From positions 1 through 13,351 of the forward strand of contig JAEYFY010000187.1 of assembly GCA_023454395.1 (NCBI GenBank): 13,351 nucleotides of DNA. The letters are read 5' to 3'. The position numbers were made by a program, and so were the translations under genes. The notes below the pieces were generated by a model. The model was not told the origin of the DNA. It was given only the letters and a program-made list of their open reading frames with translations, and made no database searches. The stretch comes from Pseudomonadota bacterium (GTDB taxonomy: Bacteria; Pseudomonadota; Gammaproteobacteria; Enterobacterales; Enterobacteriaceae). Shown here piece after piece: positions 1 through 6,581 of this stretch (positions within the stretch are counted from its first letter, which is position 1; each line of letters starts with the position of its first letter).

Positions 1-53
1 GTGAAGAAATGCCAACTCTGGCTTTCCGAATATACCATGATAAAGAGGTTATC

Positions 54-197
54 ATGCTTGAATTATTGAAAAGTTTAGGGTTCGCTCTCTTGATGGTACC
101 TGTTGTAATGGTACTCATTATGGGCATTATTTATGGTTTAGGTGAAGTGTTTAACCTGATTTCACCAAGTCAGCCAAAAGCAGACAAAAAATCATAA
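54..197 (+). CDS. acrZ: AcrZ, small membrane subunit of the AcrAB-TolC efflux pump
   Basis: This 47-residue protein begins [20 protein letters not shown] and is nearly collinear with E. coli AcrZ (49 residues), including the [15 protein letters not shown] segment, here [11 protein letters not shown]. Residues about 5-30 form one hydrophobic helix, followed by a short polar tail ending KADKKS. In E. coli AcrZ lies in the inner membrane against AcrB and changes export of a subset of drugs; the same role is inferred here. I chose the ATG at 54 because AGAGG at 44-48 precedes it by 5 bases and it matches the known AcrZ N-terminus. An in-frame ATG at position 9 would add 15 residues that are not part of the family. 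As in E. coli the gene sits directly upstream of modABC. It has its own terminator, so it is probably a separate unit. Confidence 0.93.
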   Translation: MLELLKSLGFALLMVPVVMVLIMGIIYGLGEVFNLISPSQPKADKKS

Positions 198-217
198 AAT
201 CTCCCTCCCTGATTTAG

Positions 218-249
218 AATAGCCCTTTATATTGAAGGGCTATTTTTTT
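218..249 (+). terminator. Intrinsic terminator of acrZ
   Basis: The arms ATAGCCCTT (219-227) and AAGGGCTAT (235-243) form a perfect 9-bp stem, extended by an A-T pair at 218/244, with a 7-base loop. A T run covers 243-249. It lies 21 bases after the acrZ stop codon and separates acrZ from modA. Confidence 0.9.
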
Positions 250-284
250 GCTCACTATACTCGTCATACTTTAATTTGTAGATT

Positions 285-316
285 ACTTGTAACTTGTAAC
301 TTGTAACTTGTAACTT
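285..316. repeat. Heptanucleotide tandem repeat (ACTTGTA x4 plus partial)
   Basis: Four exact copies of ACTTGTA occupy 285-291, 292-298, 299-305 and 306-312, and a fifth unit diverges after ACTT (313-316). A related ACTTGAA occurs at 331-337. The array is non-coding and lies between the acrZ terminator and the modA promoter. Copy number could vary by slippage; this is inference. Confidence 0.9.
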
Positions 317-360
317 TTCACTTAGCTATAACTTGAATTATTTAGAGTATATAAATTTTT

Positions 361-420
361 CTATCTCTATCTCTATCTCTATCTCTATCTCTATCTCTAT
401 CTCTATCTCTATCTCTATCC
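361..420. repeat. Hexanucleotide tandem repeat (CTATCT x9 plus CTATCC)
   Basis: Sixty consecutive bases consist of nine exact CTATCT units and a tenth unit, CTATCC. The tract is non-coding and ends 22 bases before the ModE-type palindrome and about 34 bases before the candidate modA -35 element. It is a short-unit array of the kind that can change length by replication slippage. A six-base unit shifts helical phase by about half a turn per copy. Confidence 0.96.
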
Positions 421-442
421 CCATTTTCTGTTTCTTTTTTAT

Positions 443-466
443 GGTTATATTTATTGATATATAACC
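443..466. promoter_or_regulatory. ModE-type operator of modABC
   Basis: GGTTATAT (443-450) and ATATAACC (459-466) are perfect inverted repeats separated by exactly 8 bases. This is the length and layout of the E. coli modA ModE site, whose left arm is CGTTATAT, so each arm differs only at its outermost base. In E. coli the ModE-molybdate complex binds here and represses the operon. The site overlaps the candidate -35 element TTGATA. ModE itself is not encoded in this window. Confidence 0.82.
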
Positions 467-483
467 TGTTTCTCACATCTAAT
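455..483 (+). promoter_or_regulatory. Candidate sigma-70 promoter of modABC
   Basis: TTGATA (455-460) and TCTAAT (478-483) each match consensus at 5 of 6 bases and are separated by 17 bases. Transcription would start near 490. The -35 lies inside the ModE palindrome, which fits repression by blocking RNA polymerase. Alternative -10 elements inside the palindrome are possible. Confidence 0.5.
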
Positions 484-494
484 CCTTTCATTTT

Positions 495-520
495 ACGCTG
501 TATCTTGGTATATACAGCGT
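495..520. promoter_or_regulatory. Second palindrome in the modA leader
   Basis: ACGCTGTAT (495-503) and ATACAGCGT (512-520) are perfect 9-base inverted repeats around an 8-base spacer. Trimmed by one base per side, the layout is 8-8-8, the same as the ModE box upstream, and the arm CGCTGTAT shares 6 of 8 bases with CGTTATAT. It may be a weaker second ModE site. Alternatively it could act in RNA as a 5' hairpin, because the predicted transcript starts just before it. No T run follows, so it is not an intrinsic terminator. Confidence 0.5.
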
Positions 521-551
521 GGTCATCCTTTAATTTAAGTGGAATTAGAAC

Positions 552-1322
552 ATGAAAAAATTATCAGGTAAGTTACTTGCTGGTGCGGTTATCTCTTTTG
601 CTTTAGTCAGTCAAAGTTTTGCATCGGAAAAAGTAACGGTATTTGCGGCCGCTTCTCTTACCAATGCTCTTAATGAAATTTCGGCACAATATAAGCAAGA
701 AAAGCAAACTGAAGTTGTTGCATCTTATGCATCATCTTCAACGCTGGCTCGCCAAATTGAACAAGGCGCACCTGCAAATCTGTTTATTTCAGCAGATCAG
801 CAGTGGATGGACTACGCAATCGATAAAAATTTAATGGTTGCAGATTCACGTTATACGCTATTAGGTAATGATTTAGTACTCATTGCCCCTAAAGATAGTA
901 AATTAAATGACGTTGTTATTAATAAGGAAACCAAATGGAAATCCTTACTTAATGGCGGAAAATTAGCTGTTGGCGATCCGGATCATGTGCCTGTTGGTAT
1001 CTATGCAAAAGAATCATTAGAATATTTAGGTGCATGGGATACAGTAAGCCCAGATATGGCTCGTACTAATAACGTACGTAGCGGTATGGCACTAGTTGAA
1101 CGTGATGAAGCACCATTAGGTATCGTATACGGTTCTGATGCGGTTGCGAGTGATAAAGTGAAAGTGGTCGGCGTATTCCCAGCTGATAGCCACAAACCTG
1201 TTGAGTATCCAATGGCAGTTGTAAAAGGTCAGGACAATAAAGCAGTTCGTGATTTTTATGACTATCTGAAAACACCTCAAGCCGCAGAAATCTTTAAGAA
1301 ATACGGCTTTAGCCCACTGTAG
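552..1322 (+). CDS. modA: ModA, periplasmic molybdate-binding protein
   Basis: ModA captures molybdate (and tungstate) in the periplasm and delivers it to the ModBC transporter. The 256 residues compare with 257 in E. coli. Residues 1-24 are a Sec signal peptide with a KK n-region, a hydrophobic core and SFA before the likely cleavage at residue 24/25. The mature protein has the family hallmarks AAASLTNAL (32-40), ASYASSSTLARQIEQGAPAN, DPDHVPVGIYAKESLE and GIVYGSDAV, which supply the oxyanion-binding serines and backbone contacts in this family. The start ATG is preceded by a weak AGTGGA element about 9 bases upstream. modB begins 17 bases after the stop, so the genes form one operon, probably repressed by ModE at the upstream palindrome. 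The protein is intact, with no unusual features. Confidence 0.97.
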   Translation: MKKLSGKLLAGAVISFALVSQSFASEKVTVFAAASLTNALNEISAQYKQEKQTEVVASYASSSTLARQIEQGAPANLFISADQQWMDYAIDKNLMVADSRYTLLGNDLVLIAPKDSKLNDVVINKETKWKSLLNGGKLAVGDPDHVPVGIYAKESLEYLGAWDTVSPDMARTNNVRSGMALVERDEAPLGIVYGSDAVASDKVKVVGVFPADSHKPVEYPMAVVKGQDNKAVRDFYDYLKTPQAAEIFKKYGFSPL

Positions 1323-1339
1323 GAATTATACTTTTGGAG

Positions 1340-2032
1340 ATGTTAAGTGAATACGAATGGCAAGCTATCATACTAAGCCTTAAGGTATCGACTGTCGCAG
1401 TTATTATCAGTCTACCTTTTGGCATTTTTATGGCTTGGCTTTTAGTTAGGGTACGTTTTCCCGGTAAATCATTGCTTGATAGCATTATCCATTTACCTTT
1501 AGTTCTGCCACCTGTTGTGGTCGGTTATCTTTTACTGATCAGTATGGGGAGACGCGGATTTATTGGTGAATGGTTGTATAACTGGTTTGGTTTTAGCTTT
1601 ACCTTTAGTTGGCGAGGCGCAGCGCTTGCTTCTGCAGTTGTTGCATTTCCACTGATGGTAAGGGCTATCAGATTAGCATTAGAAGCTGTCGATCAACGTA
1701 TGGAACAAGCGGCGAGAACCTTAGGGGCATCACCGATACGCGTCTTTTTTACCATAACGTTACCTTTGTCTATGCCAGGGATCATCGCAGGGATTGTGTT
1801 GGCATTTGCGCGCTCATTGGGAGAATTTGGCGCAACAATCACTTTCGTCTCCAATATTCCGGGGGAAACAAGAACTATTCCTCTGGCAATGTATACCTTG
1901 ATTGAAACACCGGGTGCGGAAATGGATGCCGCCCGTTTATGTGTAATTGCAATTATTTTGGCGCTCGTCTCTTTAATGGCTTCAGAGTGGCTAACTCGTT
2001 GGGGTCGTAAAAGATTGGGGGGCGTATGCTAG
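1340..2032 (+). CDS. modB: ModB, molybdate ABC transporter permease
   Basis: ModB forms the inner-membrane channel of the molybdate importer as a homodimer. The sequence has about five hydrophobic segments. It contains the permease EAA-type loop [21 protein letters not shown], which docks on ModC, followed by [21 protein letters not shown], very close to E. coli ModB. The start is uncertain by two codons. ATG at 1340 gives [17 protein letters not shown], aligning with E. coli MILTDPEWQAVLLSLKVS, but its nearest good ribosome site (AGGAA, 1321-1325) is 14 bases away. TTG at 1334 is 8 bases from that site and would add two residues (ME). I favour ATG on alignment. The 3' end overlaps modC by 7 bases. 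Confidence 0.95.
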   Translation: MLSEYEWQAIILSLKVSTVAVIISLPFGIFMAWLLVRVRFPGKSLLDSIIHLPLVLPPVVVGYLLLISMGRRGFIGEWLYNWFGFSFTFSWRGAALASAVVAFPLMVRAIRLALEAVDQRMEQAARTLGASPIRVFFTITLPLSMPGIIAGIVLAFARSLGEFGATITFVSNIPGETRTIPLAMYTLIETPGAEMDAARLCVIAIILALVSLMASEWLTRWGRKRLGGVC

Positions 2033-3090
2033 AGATGAATTTTAAACAGACGCTAGGATCACTGCGTCTGGAAGTCAATACTGAGCTGCCAACAGAGAGT
2101 ATTACTGCGGTCTTTGGTTTATCTGGTGCGGGTAAAACTTCACTAATTAATGTGATTGGTGGTTTAACCAAACCTGATTCAGGGCGAATTGTATTAAATA
2201 ATCATACATTGGTTGATACTGAAAAGAAAATTTATCTACCGCCTGAAAAACGTAAAGTGGGCTATGTATTCCAAGATGCCAGACTGTTTCCTCATTACAC
2301 AGTAAGAGGAAATCTGCTTTACGGTATGTCACCAACGATGAAAGTACAGTTTGATCGTATTATTTACTTATTAGGTATCGAACATTTACTCTCACGTTTT
2401 CCTATTACCTTATCTGGTGGTGAAAAACAGCGTGTTGCCATAGGGCGAGCGTTGTTAACTGCGCCCGATATTATGTTAATGGATGAGCCTTTAGCATCGC
2501 TTGATTTACCGCGTAAACGTGAGTTATTGCCGTATTTAGAAAAACTCTCACAAGATGTACAAATTCCTATTTTGTATGTGAGTCATAGCCTTGATGAAAT
2601 TATTCGACTTGCTGATAACGTGATTGTAATGGATGCAGGAAAAATTAAGGCGACAGGTAAACTTGAAGATGTATGGGCAAGTAGTGCGTTACGTCCTTGG
2701 TTACAAAAAGAGACATTAAGTAGCATCGCTAATGTAATGGTAGTAGAGCACCATAGTCATTACGATATGACAGCAACGGCTTTTGGTAATCAAGTGCTGT
2801 GGTTGCCTCAAATAGAAGCGAAAATCGGTCGTGATGTGCGTGTGCGTATTGATGCTTCTGATGTGTCATTAACAACGACTCGTCCTTCAAATAGCAGTAT
2901 CCGTAACATCTTACATATGAAAGTAGTTGAAACCATTAAAAACGATGGCCAAGTTGATGTGAAACTGGTCAATGATGGTAACTATTTATGGGCAAGGATC
3001 ACGCCTTGGGCAAAAGATGAATTGAATATCCAAGAAGGGCAATGGCTTTATGCGCAAATAAAAAGTATTTCGCTAAGTCGCCATCTTTGA
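2026..3090 (+). CDS. modC: ModC, molybdate ABC transporter ATPase
   Basis: ModC hydrolyses ATP at the cytoplasmic face to drive molybdate import through ModB. The 354 residues are near the E. coli length. The nucleotide-binding domain shows Walker A GLSGAGKT (31-38, Lys37), the Q-loop in [11 protein letters not shown], the signature LSGGEKQR (129-136), Walker B IMLMDEP (149-155, Glu154) and the switch His187 in YVSHSLDE. The C-terminal part (about 290-354) is the TOBE/Mop-like domain with [10 protein letters not shown] and [13 protein letters not shown], which in this family binds oxyanion and regulates transport. The start ATG sits in ATGCTAG at the end of modB, just after a run of six G (2017-2022) that may serve as ribosome site. 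Translation is therefore likely coupled to modB. Confidence 0.97.
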   Translation: MLEMNFKQTLGSLRLEVNTELPTESITAVFGLSGAGKTSLINVIGGLTKPDSGRIVLNNHTLVDTEKKIYLPPEKRKVGYVFQDARLFPHYTVRGNLLYGMSPTMKVQFDRIIYLLGIEHLLSRFPITLSGGEKQRVAIGRALLTAPDIMLMDEPLASLDLPRKRELLPYLEKLSQDVQIPILYVSHSLDEIIRLADNVIVMDAGKIKATGKLEDVWASSALRPWLQKETLSSIANVMVVEHHSHYDMTATAFGNQVLWLPQIEAKIGRDVRVRIDASDVSLTTTRPSNSSIRNILHMKVVETIKNDGQVDVKLVNDGNYLWARITPWAKDELNIQEGQWLYAQIKSISLSRHL

Positions 3091-3114
3091 TTTTTTAGTT
3101 GTATTTGTCGATAA

Positions 3115-3141
3115 AAAAACCTCATCTTTGATGAGGTTTTT
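3115..3141. terminator. Bidirectional terminator between modC and ybhA
   Basis: AAAAACCTCATC (3115-3126) and GATGAGGTTTTT (3130-3141) form a perfect 12-bp stem with a 3-base loop. The arms carry A and T runs, so a T tract follows the GC part of the hairpin on both strands. It lies between two convergent genes and can serve both. Confidence 0.93.
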
Positions 3142-3167
3142 GTCTTTTAGGTGATGTAAAAATAGGG

Positions 3168-3989
3168 CTAAGACAGAATATATTTATGGATAGTCTCTGC
3201 AATACCTGGTTGTGAGTTTACTTTTGTGACCATTTTGGCGCGTGCTTTTACTTCATCTGAGGCATTGCCCATTGCAACACCTAAGCCCACATGTTCTAAC
3301 ATGCTAAGATCATTAAAATTATCACCAAAAGCAATAACATCACTCATCTTCATACCATTCGCTTCCACCCAACGTTGTAAACGACGCCCTTTACTATTGC
3401 CTTTTTTAGCGATATCAACTTGATCAACCCAAGACCATTCACACTCTAAGCCAACTTGTTGCTCAATTTTCTCAACTAAAGCATGTAATTCATCGTGATC
3501 AGGCGTTGTAGTGGCAATTTTCCAAATGGCATTAACATCATGCATCGCTTTATAAAAATCATCGACTTTAATAAGATTAGGGCGCTGTGTGATAGGGAGG
3601 GTATCAGCCCAATTAAGTGTGCGTTGTACTGCCGCGGTGAGTTGGTCATACATCATTGCATCATCAGCATAAACTAAGTGATGTACATCTGTTTGTTTAA
3701 TGAGATCTAATACTGCGCTAGTTTCTTGCGTGGTTAATGGGTCGGATTCCAATACCTTTTTACCAATATAATCATAAAGGTAAGTTCCATTACAGCAAAT
3801 TGCAGGGGTATCAAGATCGAGTGCTTGATAGAATGGATGAATAGCAACATGATGACGACCTGTTACAATTAAAACTTTAACACCTGCCTTTCTTGCAAGA
3901 TTGAGTGCTTCTAAAGATTCTGGCAGGATACGTTTTTGGTCATCAAGCAGTGTGCCATCAAGATCCAAAGCAATAACGCGATATGACAT
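3168..3989 (-). CDS. ybhA: Pyridoxal phosphate phosphatase YbhA (HAD superfamily)
   Basis: This 273-residue protein matches E. coli YbhA (272 residues) end to end. E. coli YbhA is a Cof-type HAD phosphatase that dephosphorylates pyridoxal 5'-phosphate and has been reported to act on some sugar phosphates. HAD motif I is ALDLDGTLL (Asp9 nucleophile, Asp11 acid/base). Motif II lies in VTGRHHVAIHPFYQALDLDTPAICCNGTYLYDY, the lysine motif in KKGNSKGRRL, and motif IV is GDNFND (222-227). The large cap domain between motifs II and III includes the conserved LECEWSWVDQVDIAKKG. The start ATG has AAGGGG (minus strand, 3997-4002) 7 bases upstream. The gene is transcribed alone, diverging from pgl. A role in vitamin B6 balance is known for the family, not shown here. 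Confidence 0.95.
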   Translation of the reverse strand: MSYRVIALDLDGTLLDDQKRILPESLEALNLARKAGVKVLIVTGRHHVAIHPFYQALDLDTPAICCNGTYLYDYIGKKVLESDPLTTQETSAVLDLIKQTDVHHLVYADDAMMYDQLTAAVQRTLNWADTLPITQRPNLIKVDDFYKAMHDVNAIWKIATTTPDHDELHALVEKIEQQVGLECEWSWVDQVDIAKKGNSKGRRLQRWVEANGMKMSDVIAFGDNFNDLSMLEHVGLGVAMGNASDEVKARAKMVTKVNSQPGIAETIHKYILS

Positions 3990-4138
3990 AAATAAGCCCC
4001 TTGATAGTATTAAGATGCAATGGTGTTGATGTTACACGTTAACCAATAAAAGATAAACTAGCTTAATCGTTACAATCAAACGTTAGTTTCTCTATTATTC
4101 TTTATAAATCAATGGGTAATGGATTTTAAGGAGAAGGA

Positions 4139-5128
4139 ATGAAACAGGTAGTCTACGTAGCAAGTCCAGAGAGTCAGCAAATTCATGTTTATGCGTTAAA
4201 CACCGAAGGTGAAATGGATTTATTGCAGGTTGTTGAGGTTGCAGGGCAAGTGCAACCCATGATTGCAAGTGCTGATGGAAAATACCTTTATGTGGGTATT
4301 CGTCCTCATTTTAGTGTGGTGACATTTGCGATTGCTGTTGATGGTCAGTTAGAGCAAAAGGCTATCACTTCCATTCCAAGTACACCTGTTCATTTATGCT
4401 TAGATAAAACGGGGCGCTTTTTGTTTGTTCCTTCTTATCATCAAGGTAATTTAGCTGTTTTGCCTATTAATGCGCAGGGTATCCCCCAATCACCTATTCA
4501 AATTATTGAAGGCTTAAATAAGCCTCATTCATCTAATATTGATTGGAATAATAAACAACTAATTGTGCCTTGCTTAGGTGAAGATCATATTCGTTTATTT
4601 GATTTATCAGAAGACGGTCGTTTAACAGAAGCGGGTACTGAAGAGCTAACAACAGCACAAAATGCAGGTCCTCGTCATATGGCATTCCATCCTAATGGTG
4701 ATGTGTTTTACTGCCTTAATGAATTAGATGCGACAATCAATGTATATCGTCGTATGGGGGATTTATATCGTTTAATGCAAACGGTGGATATCGTCCCTGA
4801 AACTTTCAACAGTACTCGTTGGGCGTCAGATATTCATATTACACCTGATGGGCGTTTTCTTTATGCAAGCGAACGTTCTGAAAGCTTTATTTGTGCGATG
4901 ACAATTTCAGAAGCGGGCGATTATTTGCAACCTGTGGGTTATTACCCTACACAAACACAGCCTCGTGGCTTTAATCTTGATAATACCGGAAATTATCTGA
5001 TTTCTTGTGGTCAAAAATCAGATTTTGCGTCGGTTTCTCGTATTGATAAACACACTGGCGTATTAACTGAGTTAGCGTGTTACCCAGTAGGCAAAGGCGC
5101 TATGTGGGTGACGGTTGTGACGAAGTAA
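4139..5128 (+). CDS. pgl: 6-phosphogluconolactonase
   Basis: Pgl hydrolyses 6-phosphogluconolactone to 6-phosphogluconate, the second step of the oxidative pentose phosphate pathway, in the cytoplasm. The 329 residues correspond to E. coli Pgl (331). This is the seven-bladed beta-propeller type, not the NagB-like type. Recognisable segments are ASPESQQIHVY (9-19), VQPMIASADGKYLYVGIRP, NAGPRHMAFHPNGDVFYCLNEL, RWASDIHITPDGRFLYASER and TQPRGFNLDNTGNYLISCGQKS, including the Arg and His residues conserved in the family. A strong ribosome site, AAGGAG (4128-4133), lies 5 bases before the ATG. The gene is monocistronic and ends in its own terminator. In E. coli a ybhD-to-ybhB block separates pgl from bioA; here only 75 bases do. 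Confidence 0.96.
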   Translation: MKQVVYVASPESQQIHVYALNTEGEMDLLQVVEVAGQVQPMIASADGKYLYVGIRPHFSVVTFAIAVDGQLEQKAITSIPSTPVHLCLDKTGRFLFVPSYHQGNLAVLPINAQGIPQSPIQIIEGLNKPHSSNIDWNNKQLIVPCLGEDHIRLFDLSEDGRLTEAGTEELTTAQNAGPRHMAFHPNGDVFYCLNELDATINVYRRMGDLYRLMQTVDIVPETFNSTRWASDIHITPDGRFLYASERSESFICAMTISEAGDYLQPVGYYPTQTQPRGFNLDNTGNYLISCGQKSDFASVSRIDKHTGVLTELACYPVGKGAMWVTVVTK

Positions 5129-5152
5129 CTATCATAGTATAAAAGTTACTGC

Positions 5153-5194
5153 AAACCTCTAGCAAAATATTACCTTGCTAGAGGTTTATTTTTT
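5153..5194 (+). terminator. Intrinsic terminator of pgl
   Basis: AAACCTCTAGCAA (5153-5165) and TTGCTAGAGGTTT (5175-5187) pair perfectly over 13 bp with a 9-base loop, followed by TTTATTTTTT. The opposite strand lacks a long T run after the stem, so it mainly serves pgl. It may also weakly end bioA transcripts. Confidence 0.93.
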
Positions 5195-5203
5195 ATGAAA
5201 AAT

Positions 5204-6478
5204 TTATGAGAGATTAACGACTTTCTCAATAGCTTGGGTAAGTTTAGTCAGGTTTGCTGGTGGCATAATAAACGGTGGCATAATATAAATTAGCTTACCA
5301 AAAGGTCTTATCCAAACGCCTTCATCCACAAAGATTTTTTGCAGTTTTGCCATATTAACAGGCTCGTTCATTTCAACCACACCAATAGCACCTAACACGC
5401 GTACATCTTTAACACTTTTAGCCTGTTTTAACGGTAATAGCTCGCATTTTAATTGTTTTTCAATTTCTGCAACTTGGTTTACCCAATCACCTTTTGCTAA
5501 TAGAGATAAACTGGCGTCTGCAACAGCACAAGCCAAAGGATTTCCCATATAAGTAGGACCGTGCATAAAGCATCCCGCATCACCTTGACTGATGGTTTCG
5601 GCAATATGACGCGTAGTTAAGGTTGCTGATAAGGTCATATAACCACCCGTTAATGCTTTACCTACACACATTATATCTGGCGATATTTCAGCATATTCAC
5701 AGGCAAACAGCTTACCTGTTCGACCAAAACCAGTGGCTATCTCATCTGCAATGAGTAGTACATCAAACTCGTCACACAGCGCTCTTGCATGCTTTAAGTA
5801 TTCAGGATGATAAATTCGCATTCCACCAGCACCTTGAACAATGGGTTCAAGCATAACGGCAGCAATTTCTTGATGATGTTGCTCTAGTGTTGAGCGTAAT
5901 GAGTGGATATCAGCCGGGTTCCACTCTTCATAAAAACCCGTTTTTGGTGCATCCACGAAAAGATGATTAGGCAAATAACCTTTGTAAAGACTGTGCATGG
6001 AGTTATCTGGATCACACACCGACATAGCACCAAAGGTATCGCCATGATAACCCTGTTTTAACGCCACAATACGTTGGCGTTTTTCACCTTTAGCCTGCCA
6101 ATATTGCAATGCCATTTTCAGTGCAACTTCAACAGCAACTGAACCAGAATCGGCTAGAAATATGCATTCAAGAGGCGCTGGAGTTATCGCTAATAATTTT
6201 CGACAAAGTGATACTGCTGGTGGATGAGTAATGCCACCAAACATCACATGAGACATATTGCTTAGCTGTGTTGTAACGGCATTATTGAGTTCTGGGTGAT
6301 TATATCCATGAATGGCAGCCCACCATGAAGACATTCCATCAATCAGTTTTCTACCATCAGCCAAGACTAGTTCAACGCCTTTTGCACTGACGATAGGGTA
6401 AGCAGGTAACGGATTACTCATTGAAGTGTATGGATGCCAAATATGGCGTAAATCGAAAGCGATATCTTCAGGTGTCAT
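5204..6478 (-). CDS. bioA: BioA, adenosylmethionine-8-amino-7-oxononanoate aminotransferase
   Basis: BioA converts 8-amino-7-oxononanoate to 7,8-diaminononanoate, using S-adenosylmethionine as amino donor and PLP as cofactor. The fold-type I aminotransferase is collinear with E. coli BioA, with [89 protein letters not shown] and [13 protein letters not shown]. Starting at ATG 6478 the product has 424 residues and the PLP lysine is Lys274, the E. coli number. An upstream GTG at 6490 adds four residues (MKNR) but has no ribosome site, whereas AAGTGA (minus strand, 6488-6493) is 9 bases from the ATG. The gene is divergent from bioBFCD and shares the BirA-type operator. It is intact. Confidence 0.97.
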   Translation of the reverse strand: MTPEDIAFDLRHIWHPYTSMSNPLPAYPIVSAKGVELVLADGRKLIDGMSSWWAAIHGYNHPELNNAVTTQLSNMSHVMFGGITHPPAVSLCRKLLAITPAPLECIFLADSGSVAVEVALKMALQYWQAKGEKRQRIVALKQGYHGDTFGAMSVCDPDNSMHSLYKGYLPNHLFVDAPKTGFYEEWNPADIHSLRSTLEQHHQEIAAVMLEPIVQGAGGMRIYHPEYLKHARALCDEFDVLLIADEIATGFGRTGKLFACEYAEISPDIMCVGKALTGGYMTLSATLTTRHIAETISQGDAGCFMHGPTYMGNPLACAVADASLSLLAKGDWVNQVAEIEKQLKCELLPLKQAKSVKDVRVLGAIGVVEMNEPVNMAKLQKIFVDEGVWIRPFGKLIYIMPPFIMPPANLTKLTQAIEKVVNLS

Positions 6479-6493
6479 TCTATTTTTCACTTA

Positions 6494-6533
6494 ATCATGT
6501 AAACCAATGGTGATCAATTTTAGTTGACATGAT
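6494..6533. promoter_or_regulatory. BirA (biotin repressor) operator
   Basis: ATCATGTAAACC (6494-6505) and AGTTGACATGAT (6522-6533) are 12-base inverted arms matching at 10 of 12 positions and separated by 16 bases. E. coli bioO has TGTAAACC and GGTTTACA at the same 16-base spacing. The left arm keeps TGTAAACC exactly; the right arm deviates (AGTTGACA for GGTTTACA). Biotinyl-AMP-loaded BirA would repress both bioA and bioBFCD from here. birA is not in the window. Confidence 0.88.
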
Positions 6534-6551
6534 AACCCTATTATTTAAACT
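6524..6551 (+). promoter_or_regulatory. bioBFCD promoter
   Basis: A perfect -35, TTGACA (6524-6529), lies inside the right arm of the operator, followed after 16 bases by TAAACT (6546-6551, 4 of 6). The start would be near 6558, giving a leader of about 24 bases to bioB. The right-arm mismatches to the BirA consensus are what create the TTGACA. Confidence 0.6.
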
Positions 6552-6556
6552 GGCAA
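6529..6556 (-). promoter_or_regulatory. bioA promoter
   Basis: On the minus strand TTGCCA (6551-6556) and TATCAT (6529-6534) each match consensus at 5 of 6 with a 16-base spacer. Transcription would start near 6522, inside the operator, and run toward bioA. It overlaps the bioB promoter face to face, as in the E. coli bio control region. Confidence 0.6.
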
Positions 6557-6581
6557 TCACTTTTAAACAGGAGATTGTATT

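Larger units (their letters stand above)
198..551. other. acrZ-modA intergenic region
   Basis: This 354-base gap holds, in order, the acrZ terminator, a 7-base tandem repeat, a 6-base tandem repeat, a ModE-type palindrome, a candidate sigma-70 promoter, a second palindrome and the modA ribosome binding site. I see no open reading frame of useful length. The gap is very AT-rich and unusually repetitive compared with the rest of the window. Confidence 0.85.

Noticed and set aside
9..53. In-frame upstream ATG extending AcrZ to 62 residues
   Set aside because: The extra 15 residues are not found in AcrZ, and a ribosome site precedes the ATG at 54.
361..420. CRISPR array
   Set aside because: The units are 6 bases and contiguous, with no spacers and no cas genes; it is a microsatellite.
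495..520. Molybdenum-cofactor riboswitch in the modA leader
   Set aside because: The element is a single 26-base palindrome, far smaller and simpler than that multi-helix RNA.
2017..2022. Phase-variable G run at the modB/modC junction
   Set aside because: Six G is too short to expect frequent slippage, and it is more simply read as a ribosome site for modC.
6479..6490. GTG start adding four residues to BioA
   Set aside because: No ribosome site precedes it; ATG 6478 fits the family N-terminus and places the PLP lysine at 274 as in E. coli.
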